Below, piece after piece: positions 21,659 to 34,239 of a DNA stretch of 64,000 nucleotides (position 1 is the first letter of the stretch; every line of letters begins with the position of its first letter). The notes under the pieces are model-generated. The model had not been told where the DNA came from. It searched no databases and saw nothing but the letters and a program-made list of their open reading frames with translations. The position numbers were made by a program, and so were the translations under genes. Source of the DNA: Sambucus nigra. Lineage: Eukaryota > Streptophyta > Magnoliopsida > Dipsacales > Adoxaceae. Location: positions 536,024,017-536,088,016 of the forward strand of contig OX422211.1 in the NCBI GenBank assembly GCA_949130495.1, read 5' to 3'.

Positions 21659-23860
21659 GTCACACCCCGAACCCAAATCCATTCTAATCATTTATTTTCA
21701 TAAAAATTAAATCATGATCTTCATTCCATTAGAAAAGTAATTAATTTATTAATATTTTCATGCATAATGTACATCATGAACATAATATTGACCTTGTGCC
21801 ATATTGAAGTCAACATCAGAGTCATAATTAGCGGTTATACAATACCATGATTAATTATGATTAACTATTACCAACATCCAATCAACCCATGCTAACGCAA
21901 TATATACAATGTGTGAGTGTATTAAAATCTTCAGTGTGACAATGACAAAATCCCCTATGTAAACCCCAGCTCTCTCTATCGGTGCAATTCTCAAAATCTC
22001 CTATTATATGGTATCCTAACTGGCAGCGTACAAACCTGAAAATGTTAAAATCTAAACCATAAGCATTAAGATTGGTGAGGTACTCCTTCCCTGTAATGAA
22101 TTAATAGTTCTATATAAAATATGTGGATATAAAATCCAAACAATCCTACCCATTGGCAATAACAAATCCTGAAATATAGGTTCCAACAAATCATTGTATC
22201 TTTGTCCAATTCCAATCCTGGATCATAAGACCCAAATAAATCCTGGATATTTGAATATCCAAACAAATCCTGAATACCAAAGTATTCAAACCAATCCTGG
22301 ATAATTTAATATCCAAACAAATCCTGCTCTTAGAGATCTATATTCATAACCATCATATCATTTTCATATCTATATGTGAAACAATAAAAAGTACACTCAC
22401 CTTGGAAATTTAATGAGCTTTCCCTTTTCCTTTATCTGACTCTTGTTCAGTCGGTTCTTCTTATATTCCTATCATTATTAAAATATTTGTGTCATCATAA
22501 GAATATTAAAAATTCAGAGATTAACTTCAATATAACTCAATTCATAAGCATCATATGATTCTATTCAAATCATTCATCATAAATGAAGTCCTATCTAGAT
22601 TCAGGTTATGATATCTAACATATTCAAATTATAGCCCAAATCTACTTTAATTCTTCTTGGTAATCCAATCCTTATCATATTAGGTTTCCAACACAGTAGA
22701 AGACACATTATTACAAGTTTCCTAGATCAAGATATGCCCATTTCTTTACTACATAGCAAATCCGCCCTATATGCTCCTCTATCATTCAGTCATCTTCCAA
22801 GAATTTTCATAATTTTTATACATCATAAATCTCCATGATATTTCACCAAATTTTAAAAAACATATTGAATAATACAAGATTAAAATTTCATAATTCTCAG
22901 AGTTCATTTGCTATGTCAAGCAAAACATCAAACGTGTGGTGTGCATATTTACTCTTTTGGGGCAGATTTCATACCCCAACTTCAAACCATCACCCAAGAT
23001 TCATTTCTTGCTATTTTTACATAGTTTTCGGCTATGTTTTGAATATATGGATCTATGTTAATATCCAACTAGAATTAATCAATTTCAGTAATCATACAAA
23101 AAGATATGGAAGTTTGAATAAACAAGGTTACCAAACGAAGCAATTTAAGGGATTACACATTCAACTTTGTTTAAACTTGCATATATCCATACATATGCAC
23201 CCAAGCATGAAAGGTAAATAAAAAATCAAGGATTTATATCATAAAAATCATAAATACAAAAAAAATAACAAGATTCATGGGTGGAATTACCTTAGGGGCT
23301 TTTACGTCATTTTTTCTGAATTTTTCTCCTCACTTTCTTCTTCGTAACCTTCACAATTGTTTTTCCTCAACCTAAAACTCTCCCAAACTGAGTTTGCTGA
23401 AAAAAGGAGGATATCTCAAGGGTTTAAGTCGGCCAAACCAACCTCCACCTCTAACGAATCGATTTAAGACACTTATTGGGTATAAAGGACAAATTACCAC
23501 TTAAACGGATGGACAGATTTGCCCTTGGTTAGTAATATAGGTATAAATTCTTTCTCGGACCTCCGTTTCACACACCGTTTGTTGTGTTACAACCATAACT
23601 CAACTGTCTACAACTATTTAGTTTTCACCTCAAGTCAATTGTTACGTCATAAAGGTCGAAACTAGTCTTAAACATGAATATTCCTACCAAAAACTTTAAA
23701 ATTTCATATTTGTAACTAATTCGATGTTTCATGCGTTATGAAGGTAGGATTAGACTAAACATAATGGCTTAACATTATATATACTAATAACATATTATCC
23801 ATATCACATAAGTTAATCATGATTTAAACATAATTTATCACAGTTATATTCGGGTTGTCA
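21659..23860 (-). repeat. Element B 3' LTR (minus strand)
   Basis: On the minus strand the LTR starts TGACAACCCGAA at 23860, directly after the polypurine tract AACAGGGGGAGAAT (23861-23876). It ends GGGTTCGGGGTGTGAC near 21659. Its body matches 47361-49066 in the opposite orientation, including repeated AAATCCTG and ATATCCAA words. The length is about 2.2 kb. No coding sequence is seen; the 22835-23221 frame on the plus strand is incidental. Confidence 0.88.
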
Positions 23861-23889
23861 TAATTCTCCCCCTGTTAGGAAATTGCGTC

Positions 23890-24900
23890 CCCGAAATTGA
23901 CATACCTTGGTTGTCTGAATCAAACAAATACAGATAACGCATCTTCACGGTATCCTCGCTCTCCCATATAGCCTCTTACATGGAATGACTTCTCCACACA
24001 ACTTTCACAAGTGGGATCACTTTTGATCTCAATATTTGTTCTTTCCTATCGACGATTGCAAGTGGTTCTTCCACATAACTCAAATCTTCTTTCAACTCAA
24101 TAGGTTCTTCCACCAATACATATGAAGGATCTGTTACATACTTTCTCAACATAGAAACATGGAAAACATCATGTAATCGAGCTAACTCCCTGTGGTAACG
24201 CTAACTTGTAGTCAACCATCCCGACTTTCTCAAGAATTTCATAAGGTCCAATGTAGCGTGGACTTAATTTACCTTTCTTTCCAAACCTCATAACTCCTTT
24301 CCATGGAGATATACGAAGAAACACATAATCCCCTTTCTGTAATTCCAAATATTTTTGTCGTTTATCTGCATAACTTTTATGTCTGTTTTGAGCCGTTCTC
24401 ATTCTATCTTGAATAATCTTCACTTTTTCAGAGATGACTTCAATCAACTCTGGACCCTCTATATTCCTTTCACTAACTTCACCCCAACATACGGGTGTAC
24501 GACACCGTCTACCATACAACGCTTCATATGGAGCCATACCAATAGTAGATTGAAAACTATTGTTATATGCAAATTCTATCAAAGGCAAATATTCATCATA
24601 ATTTCCTTTAAAATCAAGCACACAAGCTCTAAGCATATCTTTCAAAATCTGTATTGTCCTTTCAAACTGCCCATCTGTCTGAGGATGAAAAGCCGTACTA
24701 AGCTTTAAGTTAGTACCCGTAGCATACTGCAAGCTATCCCAAAATCTGGATGTAAAAGTAGGATCCATATCTGAAACAATAGATACCGGTGCTCCATGCA
24801 ATTGAATAATCTCATTAACATAAAATCTAACATACCTATCAACTATATACGTAGTCTTGACTGCTAGAAAATGAGCGGACTTGGTCAATCTGTCCACCAC
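23890..24900 (-). pseudogene. Element B integrase core, C-terminus and chromodomain
   Basis: On the minus strand the open part (24900-24169) starts inside the catalytic core: VDRLTKSAHF, then the second Asp in IVSDMDPTFTS, then the Glu in HPQTDGQFERT. It proceeds through GDYVFLRISPWKGVMRFGKKGK to the C-terminal module. After a frame change near 24170, 24165-23890 continues with a chromodomain-like VKVVWRSHSM segment interrupted by TAA, and then ends near the polypurine tract. This marks element B as a chromovirus related to element A. It is not functional. Confidence 0.88.
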
Positions 24901-24924
24901 TACCCAAATCGAATCTGACCCCTT

Positions 24925-26034
24925 CTAAGATCGAGGAAGCCCAACCACAAAATCCATCGTTACATGATCCCATTTCCATTTCGGTAGGGGTATTGACAAT
25001 GACTGAAGCAGACCAGTAGATTTCTGATGCTTCACTTTCACTTGATGACATATAAGGCACCTAACAACAAAATCAGCTATTCCCTTCTTCATATTATTCC
25101 ACCAATAATGCTCCTTTAAATCCCTATACATTTTAGTACTACCAGGATGCAAAGTATGAATAGAATTATGAGCCTCATCTAAAATTTCCTCTTTCAATCC
25201 ACCCACGTTAGGCACACATAACCGATGCTTATACAATAAAGTGCCATCATTGATAATACAAAAATATTTAGACTTACCATCTCGGACATCTTGCCATTTT
25301 TTCTCAAGAAAAGGATCTTGACTTTGTAACTCACGAACACGGGTAGCTAACAAAGGCCTCACGCTTACATGAGCAAATAACTTATCCTCATCTGCTAGCT
25401 TCAATTCTACTCTCATCAATCTCAACTCCATAATGTGGGTAACTCTAGCACACTGAATACAAGATAACCTTCCCGAAGCCTTTCTACTCAGAGCATCTGC
25501 AACTACATTTGCCTTCCCTGGGTGGTAGTAAATTGTACAATCATAATCTTTAATTAACTCCATCCACTGCCTCTGCCTCAAATTCAACTCCTTCTGAGTA
25601 AATAAATACTTAAGGCTTTGATGGTCAGTAAAAATTTCACATACCTCACCATATAGATAATGACACCATAATTTCAAAGCAAACACAATATCAGCAAGTT
25701 TTAAATCATGTGTAGGATAATTACGTTCATGTGTACACAACTTCCTAGAAGGATAAGCAATAACTTTACCATGTTGCATAAAAACACAACCCAACCCTTG
25801 ATGTGAAGCATCGGTATAAATAACAAAGCCATCTCCACCATGCAGAATAGTAAGAACAGGTGTAGTTACCAACCTCTTTTTCAATTCATCAAAACTATTT
25901 TCACAATCAGAATTCCATTCAAACTTAACGTCTTTCCGGTTTAGTTTAGTCATTGGCAAGGCAATCGAATAAAATCCCTCAATAAACCTTCTATAATACC
26001 CAGCTAAACCCAGAAAACTCCTCACCTCAGTCAC
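24925..26034 (-). pseudogene. Element B RNase H and integrase zinc domain
   Basis: The minus-strand frame begins at the RT connection ([20 protein letters not shown]). The RNase H domain follows ([46 protein letters not shown]). It then gives the integrase zinc-binding domain ([18 protein letters not shown]...C-x2-C) and the first catalytic Asp in MDFVVGLP. A stop at 24922 separates it from the core in the entry at 23890-24900, in the same reading direction. Confidence 0.92.
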
Positions 26035-26040
26035 ATTATT

Positions 26041-26958
26041 GGGCCTCTCTCATTTTACAATAGCTTCTACCTTTTTAGGATAAACACATATACCATCTCT
26101 AGAAAAACTTGGCCTAAAAATATAACTTGTGATAGCCAAAATTCACACTTGATAAACTTAGCATACAACTTCTTATCTTTTAACAGATTCAAAATAGTTA
26201 TGAGATAATTTTCACGTTAAACCATATCACATGAATAAATCAGAATATCACCAATAAAAACTATCATAAATGAATCAACAAAAGGATGCAGCACCCGATT
26301 TATAAGATCCATAAATACAGTTGGAGCATTAGTCACCCCAAAAGGCATCACCAGAAATTCAAAATGACCATACTGAGTACGAAAAGCAGTTTTAGAAATA
26401 TCACTCTCCTTGACCCTCAACTGATGATAACCCGATCGCAAGTCTATTTTTTAAAACACTTTAGCACCCTGTAACTGATCAAATAAATCATCTATACGAG
26501 GTAAATGATATTTGTTCTTAACTGTAGCTTTATTCAGCTGCCTATAATCAATACACAAATGCATAGTACCATCTTTCTTTTTCACAAACAAAATTGGTGC
26601 ACCCCATGAAGATACACTAGGTTATATAAACCCCCTATCAAATAAATCCTGCAACTGAATCTTAAGTTCTTTCAATTAAACAGGTGCCATTCTATACGGT
26701 GCCATAGAAATAGGGTATGTCCCCGGTGCTAATTCAATACTAAATTCAACTTCTCTTTCTGGAGGTAACCCAGACAACTCACTAGGAAACACTTCTGGAA
26801 AATCCCATACAATAGGAACATCGACTAACAATAAAGCCCCCTTCCTATTGTCAAGAACATATGCAATAAAACCCTCACAACCCTTACTCAATAATTTCCT
26901 CGTCTGAATAGAAGAAATGATGCAACTGGGAACAATTTTTCTTTCCCCCACAAATTTA
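26041..26958 (-). pseudogene. Element B reverse transcriptase, with active-site change
   Basis: The reading starts with GERKIVPSC and LLSKGCEGFIAYV, the linker between protease and RT. It continues through [14 protein letters not shown], the [21 protein letters not shown] block and the active site. There the first Asp of the usual DD pair is Gly (FIGD, Gly codon at 26250-26252), so the copy would be dead even without its several stops. The upstream part (gag and protease) is missing here because the element is cut at about 26956. It is found on the plus strand ending at 50861. Confidence 0.92.
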
Positions 26959-26962
26959 TTGG
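26950..26962. other. Left breakpoint of the 23.9-kb inversion
   Basis: Reading right to left on the minus strand, Sirevirus LTR sequence (position 733 of the LTR) passes without a gap into element B at the protease-RT linker. The partner breakpoint is at 50855-50868. Confidence 0.9.
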
Positions 26963-27688
26963 AAAACTCTCAAAAGTCTAGTGAAAAACATTATTCCCGT
27001 ACATATTAAAACTGGTAAAAAGTAGTGGGGAAATGGGAGGTTAAAAAGGAAAACTGTCGAAAAACTGCAAAACTGCACAAGTCGTTCGAATGACTTTTTG
27101 ATGTCGTTCAAATAACTTGGTTCGAACGAGATTACTAACAAGAAAATAGATGAAATGGGAAGAATCTCTTTCAAATCAGTTCATTCGAACGATGTCATTT
27201 TAATAACCTTTCTAACAAAATTTCAAAAAAAAATGAAATTAATCTCGTTAGAAGGTTTGTTCGAACGATCTGGGAATCTCTTTCGAACGAGTTCCCAGAA
27301 TCATTCGAACAACTTTTCAAAAAATCAAAAATTCTTGTAAAGCCCTAAAACTTTTATGTCATGTTTTAAAAAATATTTTCTGAGAAAATATAAAGTCGTT
27401 CTGACAAAAGATTTATAAAAAGACACCCATAAAAATATCCAAGTCTATATATATATCATATGCATTCATACCTCTAGATACGTTGGACAAATTTCGATGT
27501 TGATGACGATAAACATAGCGCGAAAACTAGCACTGATGATATCTTCACTTTAGGCTTGGTCGCTATGTCTTCAACCCAAATGGCATAGGCTTGGAAGGAC
27601 ACAAAAAGATTTATCCTATAACCCAAATAGTTTTGTCCGGAATTAAGACAACACTACTAATTGACTCAATTGGAAATGTGTCCTTACA
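26956..27688 (-). repeat. First 733 bp of the Sirevirus 5' LTR, inverted
   Basis: The minus-strand sequence starts TGTAAGGA at 27688 and matches 61053-61785 of the 3' LTR. It includes the cluster of TCGTTCGAACGA-like palindromes (27075-27310) and the stretch about tracking to GAGAGTTTTCCAAT. The rest of this LTR is at 50862-51670 on the plus strand. No gene is seen. Confidence 0.93.
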
Positions 27689-27693
27689 ATACC
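27689..27693 (-). other. Sirevirus target site duplication, left copy (displaced)
   Basis: ATACC on the plus strand is GGTAT on the minus strand, immediately before the LTR start. It equals GGTAT at 62596-62600 after the 3' LTR. Confidence 0.88.
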
Positions 27694-28857
27694 AAATTAC
27701 ACTAAGAAAAGTAAAGACAATTTAAAATAAAAGTAAAGAAAGTTTTCATAAATATGAAAGAACGTTAGGATAATTCTACCTTACAAACTACTTTGAAAAA
27801 GGAAAACATTAACTCATGTTAGAAATAATGTAAAGAAAAACAAAGAAAATAAAATAAAAGGAAAAGTTATAACGAATAAAAACATTTTTTTTAGAGAGTC
27901 CTCGTTTCTCTTGTCCTTGAGTTATTAATTTATAGAATCCTTTGCCATGAAACTTCTATTGTAACTGCTAGGTGGTTACCAATTTACAAGTTTTCACTTA
28001 GGTGAACTCACACGCCCAAAATAATTAAGTAGTTATCCTACGTTCATGGTCTTGACAAGTGTCAATATCTTGCGTAGACATTTGTATTAGACTGTTCTAT
28101 GGGATTTCTTAGCTATAATAATCGATTAATATTTCCATGTGGCGATACTCTATTGGTTAATAATATAGGTTTTTACAATCTAGTCCTTTGACTAATAATT
28201 TTGGACAAAAAAACGGTTAAACAAATTTAAAACGATTAGGTTCACATATAAATACCCCAAATTTAAAAAAATCATAGACCTAATTGGCTATTGGAGTGTT
28301 TGTCTGCAACTAACTACTATTCTCCAAGAATCGAAAAATAACATCAATCTTGTTGCTTTTTGCATCTGTCCAAGAATCGATTACGTCATTCTTAATCGAT
28401 TCTACCTCGATCACTTGGCTCTATCATTTGTTAGTTTATCTTTATCAACAATTTTTTTTCTATTTTAGATTGATTACAATAGGTCATTGTACTTGGTTTG
28501 GATTCAATGAAGTCATTATAATTGCGTAATTCATGTGATTGAATAACTTTTTATACATTTTATATAAATATGTTTTGATTTTGTATTTTTATGTATTTAT
28601 GTTTTGATTCTATCATATATAAGTTTATATTTACCAACAATTATTGTGTATCTCGATCAATTACAATAGTTCAATTTATGTATTTCATTTCGAGTGAATG
28701 ACATCATTGTAATTGTTAGTTGTATGCGCTGGACGAACTTCAATATTCTCTGAATGAATTGATTTTGTGTTTTTTATGTATTTACATAAAATATTGTGTG
28801 TTTTAATGTATAAACAGATAAAATCAAAATATTGTGCTAATACACTGAACATGTTTT
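27694..28857. other. AT-rich stretch without a recognised gene
   Basis: No open frame with a recognisable domain is found on either strand. It probably includes the end of the MULE that follows. There are short repeats of AAGAATCGA near 28326-28385 and dispersed TATTGTG/TTTATGTATTTA words from 28570 onward. I could not identify terminal inverted repeats. Confidence 0.6.
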
Positions 28858-29225
28858 AAGACTAATTTTATGTGTGACACATTTTTGAGACGGCATTGTA
28901 ATCGTATGCTTACGTGGTTGTTGAAATTACTTAGTTCCCTTATGGACGTTGGTCAACGCTAGCAAAATTACACAATATCGACACACCGCGTAAGCATGTT
29001 ATTTCAATGTTGTCTCAAAATGCATTACGTGTAGAATTATTGATGTTTAAGACTAATTTTAGGTTTACTTCATTTTGAGTTGGCATTGAAATAGCATTCA
29101 TATATTGTATGTGAAGATTAGTTGAATCACTTATGGATATGGGTCCGCGCCAGCGGAATTAACCAATCTTGACATGCCATGTAAGCATGCATTTTCAATC
29201 GGGTCTCAAAATACGGTGTGTAGAA
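28858..29225. repeat. Two tandem hairpin units with a CCAGCGG-type loop
   Basis: Unit one has arms at 28880-28918 and 28985-29022; unit two has arms at 29070-29105 and 29175-29216. In each, CATTTTGAGA...GCATGCTTAC pairs imperfectly with its complement. The loop holds GGTCAACGCTAGC (28951) or GGTCCGCGCCAGCGG (29142). The two units start about 190 bp apart, each preceded by AAGACTAATTTTA. Confidence 0.75.
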
Positions 29226-29519
29226 TTACTGATATTATAATTATGAATGTGTTCGTTCGTTCGCGCCAATGGCATTTATAATTTTTGTTTAGTGTTCATT
29301 TCTATTTTATTTTTGTGATTGGCAATTTGTAAAGTACACGCGCTATTTATAAAGTACACGTGAACCTTTTTTTTAATAAAATGTATGTGTACTTTATAGC
29401 TTCACATGTAATTTAAATTCACTCTTCAGTATATGTGAACATTTTGATATTACATGCATTAAATTACTACTATCGTTCAACTATTACATATATTTTTAAA
29501 ATTCTTGACCTTGAACTAA

Positions 29520-32315
29520 ATGATTTTTATCTTTATTTTAATGCGGGACATTGTGGTAAGTAGTAGAATAGCAAGGTGTTGTTATTTGGATAATATGGAT
29601 TGTATTGAAATATTTGAAGAAAGCTCATTTGATTTCATATGCAATGAGTTGTGTACTAGGTTTACTGATTTGAGAATTAGGAGTTTTTCATTGAGGTTTT
29701 CATTTGGTGATGAATGTCGGTTCATATTTGTTTGTGACAACAATGTTCGTTGTATGCTGCGGTCTTAATAGATCGTCAAAGTTGATTTAATTTGGATATA
29801 TGTCATTGATTCATTAGCATTGCCAAGTAATAAATTCCGTTAACAAGTTGAATGTGCTAATCAAATTTATGAAGGGGTTGACTGTAGTAATACAAGTTTC
29901 AAAAGAGTTGACATTAGTGATACAAATAGAGAGAGGTTAGAGTCTTTATCATCGGGCATTACAAATTATTTGAATAGTGGTATTGAAAATGACTTTTTAT
30001 CTTGGATGTGTGGAGCCAAGTAGGTCGAAAGTCTATCTTTCCAATTATTCGAAGACATATATAAGTCATGAGCAACAGTGTTTTGAAAGATGTGTAGTGG
30101 AATTTCGAGATAAATTATGAAAGTATGTCGTTGAGGTCGGGTTCAAGTATATGTATTTGAAGAATGATAAAACTCGAGTGACGACTGAATGCTCTAAAAT
30201 GACTACTGAGAATTACGTGTGGAGACTTCATGCTTCATTATATACAATAAATGGATACTTTTACATACGAAGTTTGAATAATGAGCATACATGTAGAGGT
30301 GTCTTTCGTAGTCCGTCGGCTAAAATGATAGCCTCTAAGTTGGTTTCAACATTAGTATTTGATCTTAGAGATAATCCATTGTTGAGGCCAATTGATGTAG
30401 TTAAAGATTTGAAGAAGAAGTACGGTCTTGATATAGCCTATCAACATGCATGGCGTGCGAAAGATATGGCTATTATTGATATACATGGTGATGAAAATGT
30501 TTCTTATGCATTAATGAATAGTTATCAAGAACTTCTATTGCAGTATAATCCTGGATGGCATTGCATCCTTTACATGGAACATGAGAGTAAAAAATTCAAG
30601 AGAATATTTGTAATGTTAGGAGTATGTATTTATGGATTTCAATATTGTAGAGCTATTTTATTTCTTGATGGTACCTTTTTGAAGAGTTGTTACTGCGGAA
30701 CAATATTGTCAGCAACCGCAAGGAATGGGAACAATGGTAAATTAATTCTGAATATTTTATTTTGTGTATTGTATTCACATTTTGTTTGTTCCATTGCAGA
30801 TCATCAAAATACACGCATAAAAATGTTAAGTACCTTTGAATGTTTTTGTTTAGTTCACATGTACTTTACATTTTTATGTGTGTATTTTGATGATCTGTGT
30901 TTTTAGTTACAAAGAATTCCATGTACACGCATAAAAATGTAAAGTACACATGAATGTTTTTATTTAGTGCACTTGTACTTTATATTTTATGCATGTATTT
31001 TAATGATCTGTGTTATTATTTGCAACCAATGCAAAGTACAAGCAAAAGATTATAAAGTAATCGTGCATGTTTTTGTATCTTGATCACGTGTACTTTACAT
31101 TTTTATGCATGTATTTTTATGTTTTGTCTTGTTATTTACAACCAATGCAAAGTACACACATAATATATTAATATATTTCCTACGTGTTGTAAGGTCTGCA
31201 CCTCAGCAACATCAATTTAGGATGTGTTGATTATGGATATGCAATTTATTTTAATTTTGATATATTTTAATATTTCACGCCTTTTTTCTCTAGCATATAT
31301 TGTTGTTGATTCCGAAATGGAAGATAACTGGATTTGGTTTCTTGTTAATTTGCATAATGCACTAGCTGATCAATATCGAAACATAATGATTATATCTGGT
31401 CGAAATAATGGATTAATTGAAGTTGTTTTGATGGTCTTTCCGATGTTTGCGCATTCCTACTGTATACATCATTTAAAAGGGAATATAAAGAAGAGAATTC
31501 GTGGGAATTGTGGCGGCTTTGGACAAAAAATTATGAAAGATTTTATGTCTTGTGAATATGTTGTCTGAGTAGATGAATTTCACAAGAATATTGAAGCATT
31601 GGAGAAGGAAGAAGGAGTTGGTGTTGCTGATTTCATTGATAATTTGCCTCCCGATAATTGGTCTTATGCATATTTTCCTGGTAAACGATGTGGTGACCTA
31701 ACATCTAATGTTACGGAGTCATTCAATTCATGGATTTTGGAGGAAAGACATTTACCAATAATGAATATGCTCGACAAATTGAGTGTGAAGATTATGAATT
31801 TCGATGCAAACAAACTTGTTGAGTCTAACACTTGGACAAACGAGCTATGTCCTTTTTTTTAAAGTTACTGAATGAAAATTGGAATAAAAGTCGACATTCG
31901 ACTATTAGCTGCTCAAGTCAACATGTATTTAAAGTTCATTCAGAAGTGCAAGCGATGGTTGACTTAGAAGAAAGAGCTTGTTCTTGTAAGAGTTGACATA
32001 TAAGATGTTTTCCATGTTCTCATGTGGTTGTTGTACGGAGGAAAGGGACTAGTATTTATGAGTATATTGAGGATTACTATAAGGTATCTTTCTATAAAAA
32101 AATTATACTCGATACCTATAGTTCTTCTTCCTGATTTGATTTCCTTAAATATTCCAATACTTGGAAATCCATCTGTCCTTCCCTTCAATGACAAAGAGAC
32201 CGGCAGGCAGGCCAAGAAATAAGAGAATAAAGTCTGATGGAGAGATCACAGTTAGAGAAGTTACTTGCTCTAGGTGTAGTAAAATTGTTCATCACATGTC
32301 TACATGTAAAGAACT
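29520..32315 (+). pseudogene. Mutator-like (mudrA-type) transposase
   Basis: The transposase cuts and pastes the MULE. 29520-29768 resembles the variable N-terminal domain. 30151-30730 carries the MuDR DNA-binding-like block (RVTTECSKM...WRLHASLY...EHTCRG) and the first catalytic Asp in LFLDGTFLKS (codon 30667). An intron with GTGTACTTT words follows. 31224-31568 carries IVVDSEMEDNWIWFL, but the second catalytic Asp is Gly (IISGRNNG, codon 31398). After a TGA at 31566, 31599-31862 has the catalytic Glu in NVTESFNSW (codon 31716). A SWIM zinc finger (C-x-C...C-x-H, 31974-32035) and a C-x2-C-x4-H-x4-C knuckle (32264-32308) end it. Stops and active-site loss make it a pseudogene. Confidence 0.9.
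30734..31278 (+). other. Intron of the MULE transposase with lost acceptor
   Basis: The donor AATG|GTAAAT follows the GNNG codons. The conserved continuation (LFSLAYIVVDSE) begins right after TATTTCAC, so the acceptor CAG appears to have become CAC at 31276-31278. The intron contains about ten GTGTACTTT/AAAGTACAC words. Confidence 0.55.
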
Positions 32316-32683
32316 CATTTGATTTCATTTAAAATTATTGAATTTATTCATTGTAACCATTTGATTAAATAAATTATTTAAGAACCCATTTGATTGAATA
32401 AATGAATGTAATTTTAGTGTTTAGTGTTTAGTTCTATCTTTCATTTATTTTTTGTATGGCAGTTCAACAAAGTACATGTATTTTTTATGAAGTACACGTG
32501 ATCATTTTTCTTAAAGTTCACGAGTACTTTATTAAATTTGCGTGTACTTTACAGTTTTGCAGTGTAAAGATTGTTGAATTCATTCATTGTAATAATTTGA
32601 TTGAATAAAATTACTTAAAAACCCATTTAATTGAATAAATGACTGTAATTTTATTGTTTAGTTCTATTTTTTTTTATCAAATA

Positions 32684-32946
32684 TCAAAAAGTCCTTTAAA
32701 CATATTTTAATGCAAATTTAGTCCCAGTCTTTTACTTTGTTCTTTTACTTTGTTCCAAAAAGTCTAATATTTCTTATTTGTGAAAGTTCGCGCTAACGTC
32801 ATTCACCTCCCACCTCCCTCCACCACCATCCCCATCCTAGCCGAAGTTCCTTTTTTTGAATGTTTTTATGCGATGAGGGACTTTTTTGAATAAAGTAAAA
32901 GGGTTGGACTAAATGTGTATTAAAAAATATTTGACTGATTTTTTGG
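32684..32946. mobile_element. MITE copy 1 in the tandem array
   Basis: Imperfect terminal inverted repeats of about 45 bp (AAAAAGTCCTTTAAACAT... and its complement ending ...GACTGATTTTTTGG) surround a C-rich centre with GTTCGCGCTAACGTCATTCACC. It matches the copy at 33374-33641. It is non-coding. Confidence 0.75.
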
Positions 32947-33373
32947 TAAAAGCTCCATTTTTATTTATTTTCTGTATGGCGGTTCAGCAAAGTATACGTA
33001 TTTTTTAAAAAGCACACGTGATCATTTTTCCTGAAGTTCACCTTACTTTATTAAATTTATGCGTATTCTACATTTTTACACTCAATGTATGATTGTTGAA
33101 TTCATTCATTATAACCATTTGATTGAATAAAATTATTTAATAACCCATTTGTTTGAATAAATGAATATAATTTTATTATTTAATGTTTAGTTCTATTTTT
33201 TATTTGTTTTTTGTATGGCAGTTCAGCAAAGTACACGTATTTTTTATAAAGTACATGTGATCATTCATTGTAACCATTTGATTGAATAAAATTATTTAAG
33301 AACCCATTTGATTAAATAAATGAATGTAATTTTATTGTTTAGTGTTTAGTTATATTTTGTTAGGTTCAAATTC

Positions 33374-33641
33374 TAAAAAGTCCTTCAAACATTTTTAATA
33401 CACATTTAGTCCAGGTCTTTTACTTAGTTCCAAAAAGTCCTTCAAACACCCATTTAACTAATATTTTCTTATTTTTAAAAGTTCGCGCTAACGGCATTCA
33501 CCCCCTGCCTCCCTTTCCCCCTACCCCACCTTGTTCGGAGTTCATTTTGTTGAATGCTTTTATGTGGTGAGGGATTTTTTGGAATAACATAAAAGGATTG
33601 GACTAAATGTGTATTAAAAAATGTTTGAGAGACTTTTTTAT
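33374..33641. mobile_element. MITE copy 2 in the tandem array
   Basis: Terminal repeats of about 45 bp are well preserved (AAAAAGTCCTTCAAACATTT and its complement). The centre has GTTCGCGCTAACGGCATTCACC. Its flanks are repeat-array sequence. Confidence 0.75.
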
Positions 33642-34239
33642 ATAAGCCCCATTTTTATTTTTTTTATATGGAAGTTCAGCAAAGTACACGTATTTTTTAG
33701 AACGTACACGTAATAATTTTTCCTAAAGTTCACGTATACTTTATTAAATTTGCATGTATTTTATATTTTTGCAGTCTATGTATGATTGTTGAATTCATTC
33801 ATTGTAACCATTTGATTTAATAAAATTATTTAATAACCCTTTTGATTGAATAAATGAATGTAATTTTATTATTCATTGTTTAGTTCTATTTTTTATTTAT
33901 TTTTTGTATGACAGTTCAGCAAAGTACACGTATTTTTGATAAAGTACGCGTGATCAATTTTTCTAAAGTTCATGTGTACTTTATTAAATTTGCGTGTATT
34001 TTATATTTTTGCACTCTATATATAGTTCGAGTCAGTGGTATATTATACGAGTACTAGTGTATGATATAAGTTACACGACACGCATGAAAGGAAAAAAAAA
34101 TTATTAAAACAAAAAAAGTACAATCGTTTAGGCAAAATAAAAGTTTAAAAAAATTAGTAAGACTGCTAGATGGGAAAGATGTTAAAGGAATCTACGATGT
34201 CGCATCTATGATGTCAGGAAGAGAGTCGATTAAATTCGA

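Larger units (their letters stand above)
32320..34020. repeat. Tandem array of about 235-bp units with two MITE insertions
   Basis: Units share GTTGAATTCATTCATTGTAACCA, then CCATTTGATTGAATAAATGAATG, then GGCAGTTCAGCAAAGTACACG and CTTTATTAAATTTGCG. Copies begin near 32336, 32570, 33093, 33262 (partial) and 33787. Two are split by a 260-270-bp inverted-repeat element. No gene is seen. Confidence 0.75.

Noticed and set aside
24355..24708. 117-codon plus-strand frame
   Set aside because: It is antisense to the element B integrase, which carries the catalytic motifs.
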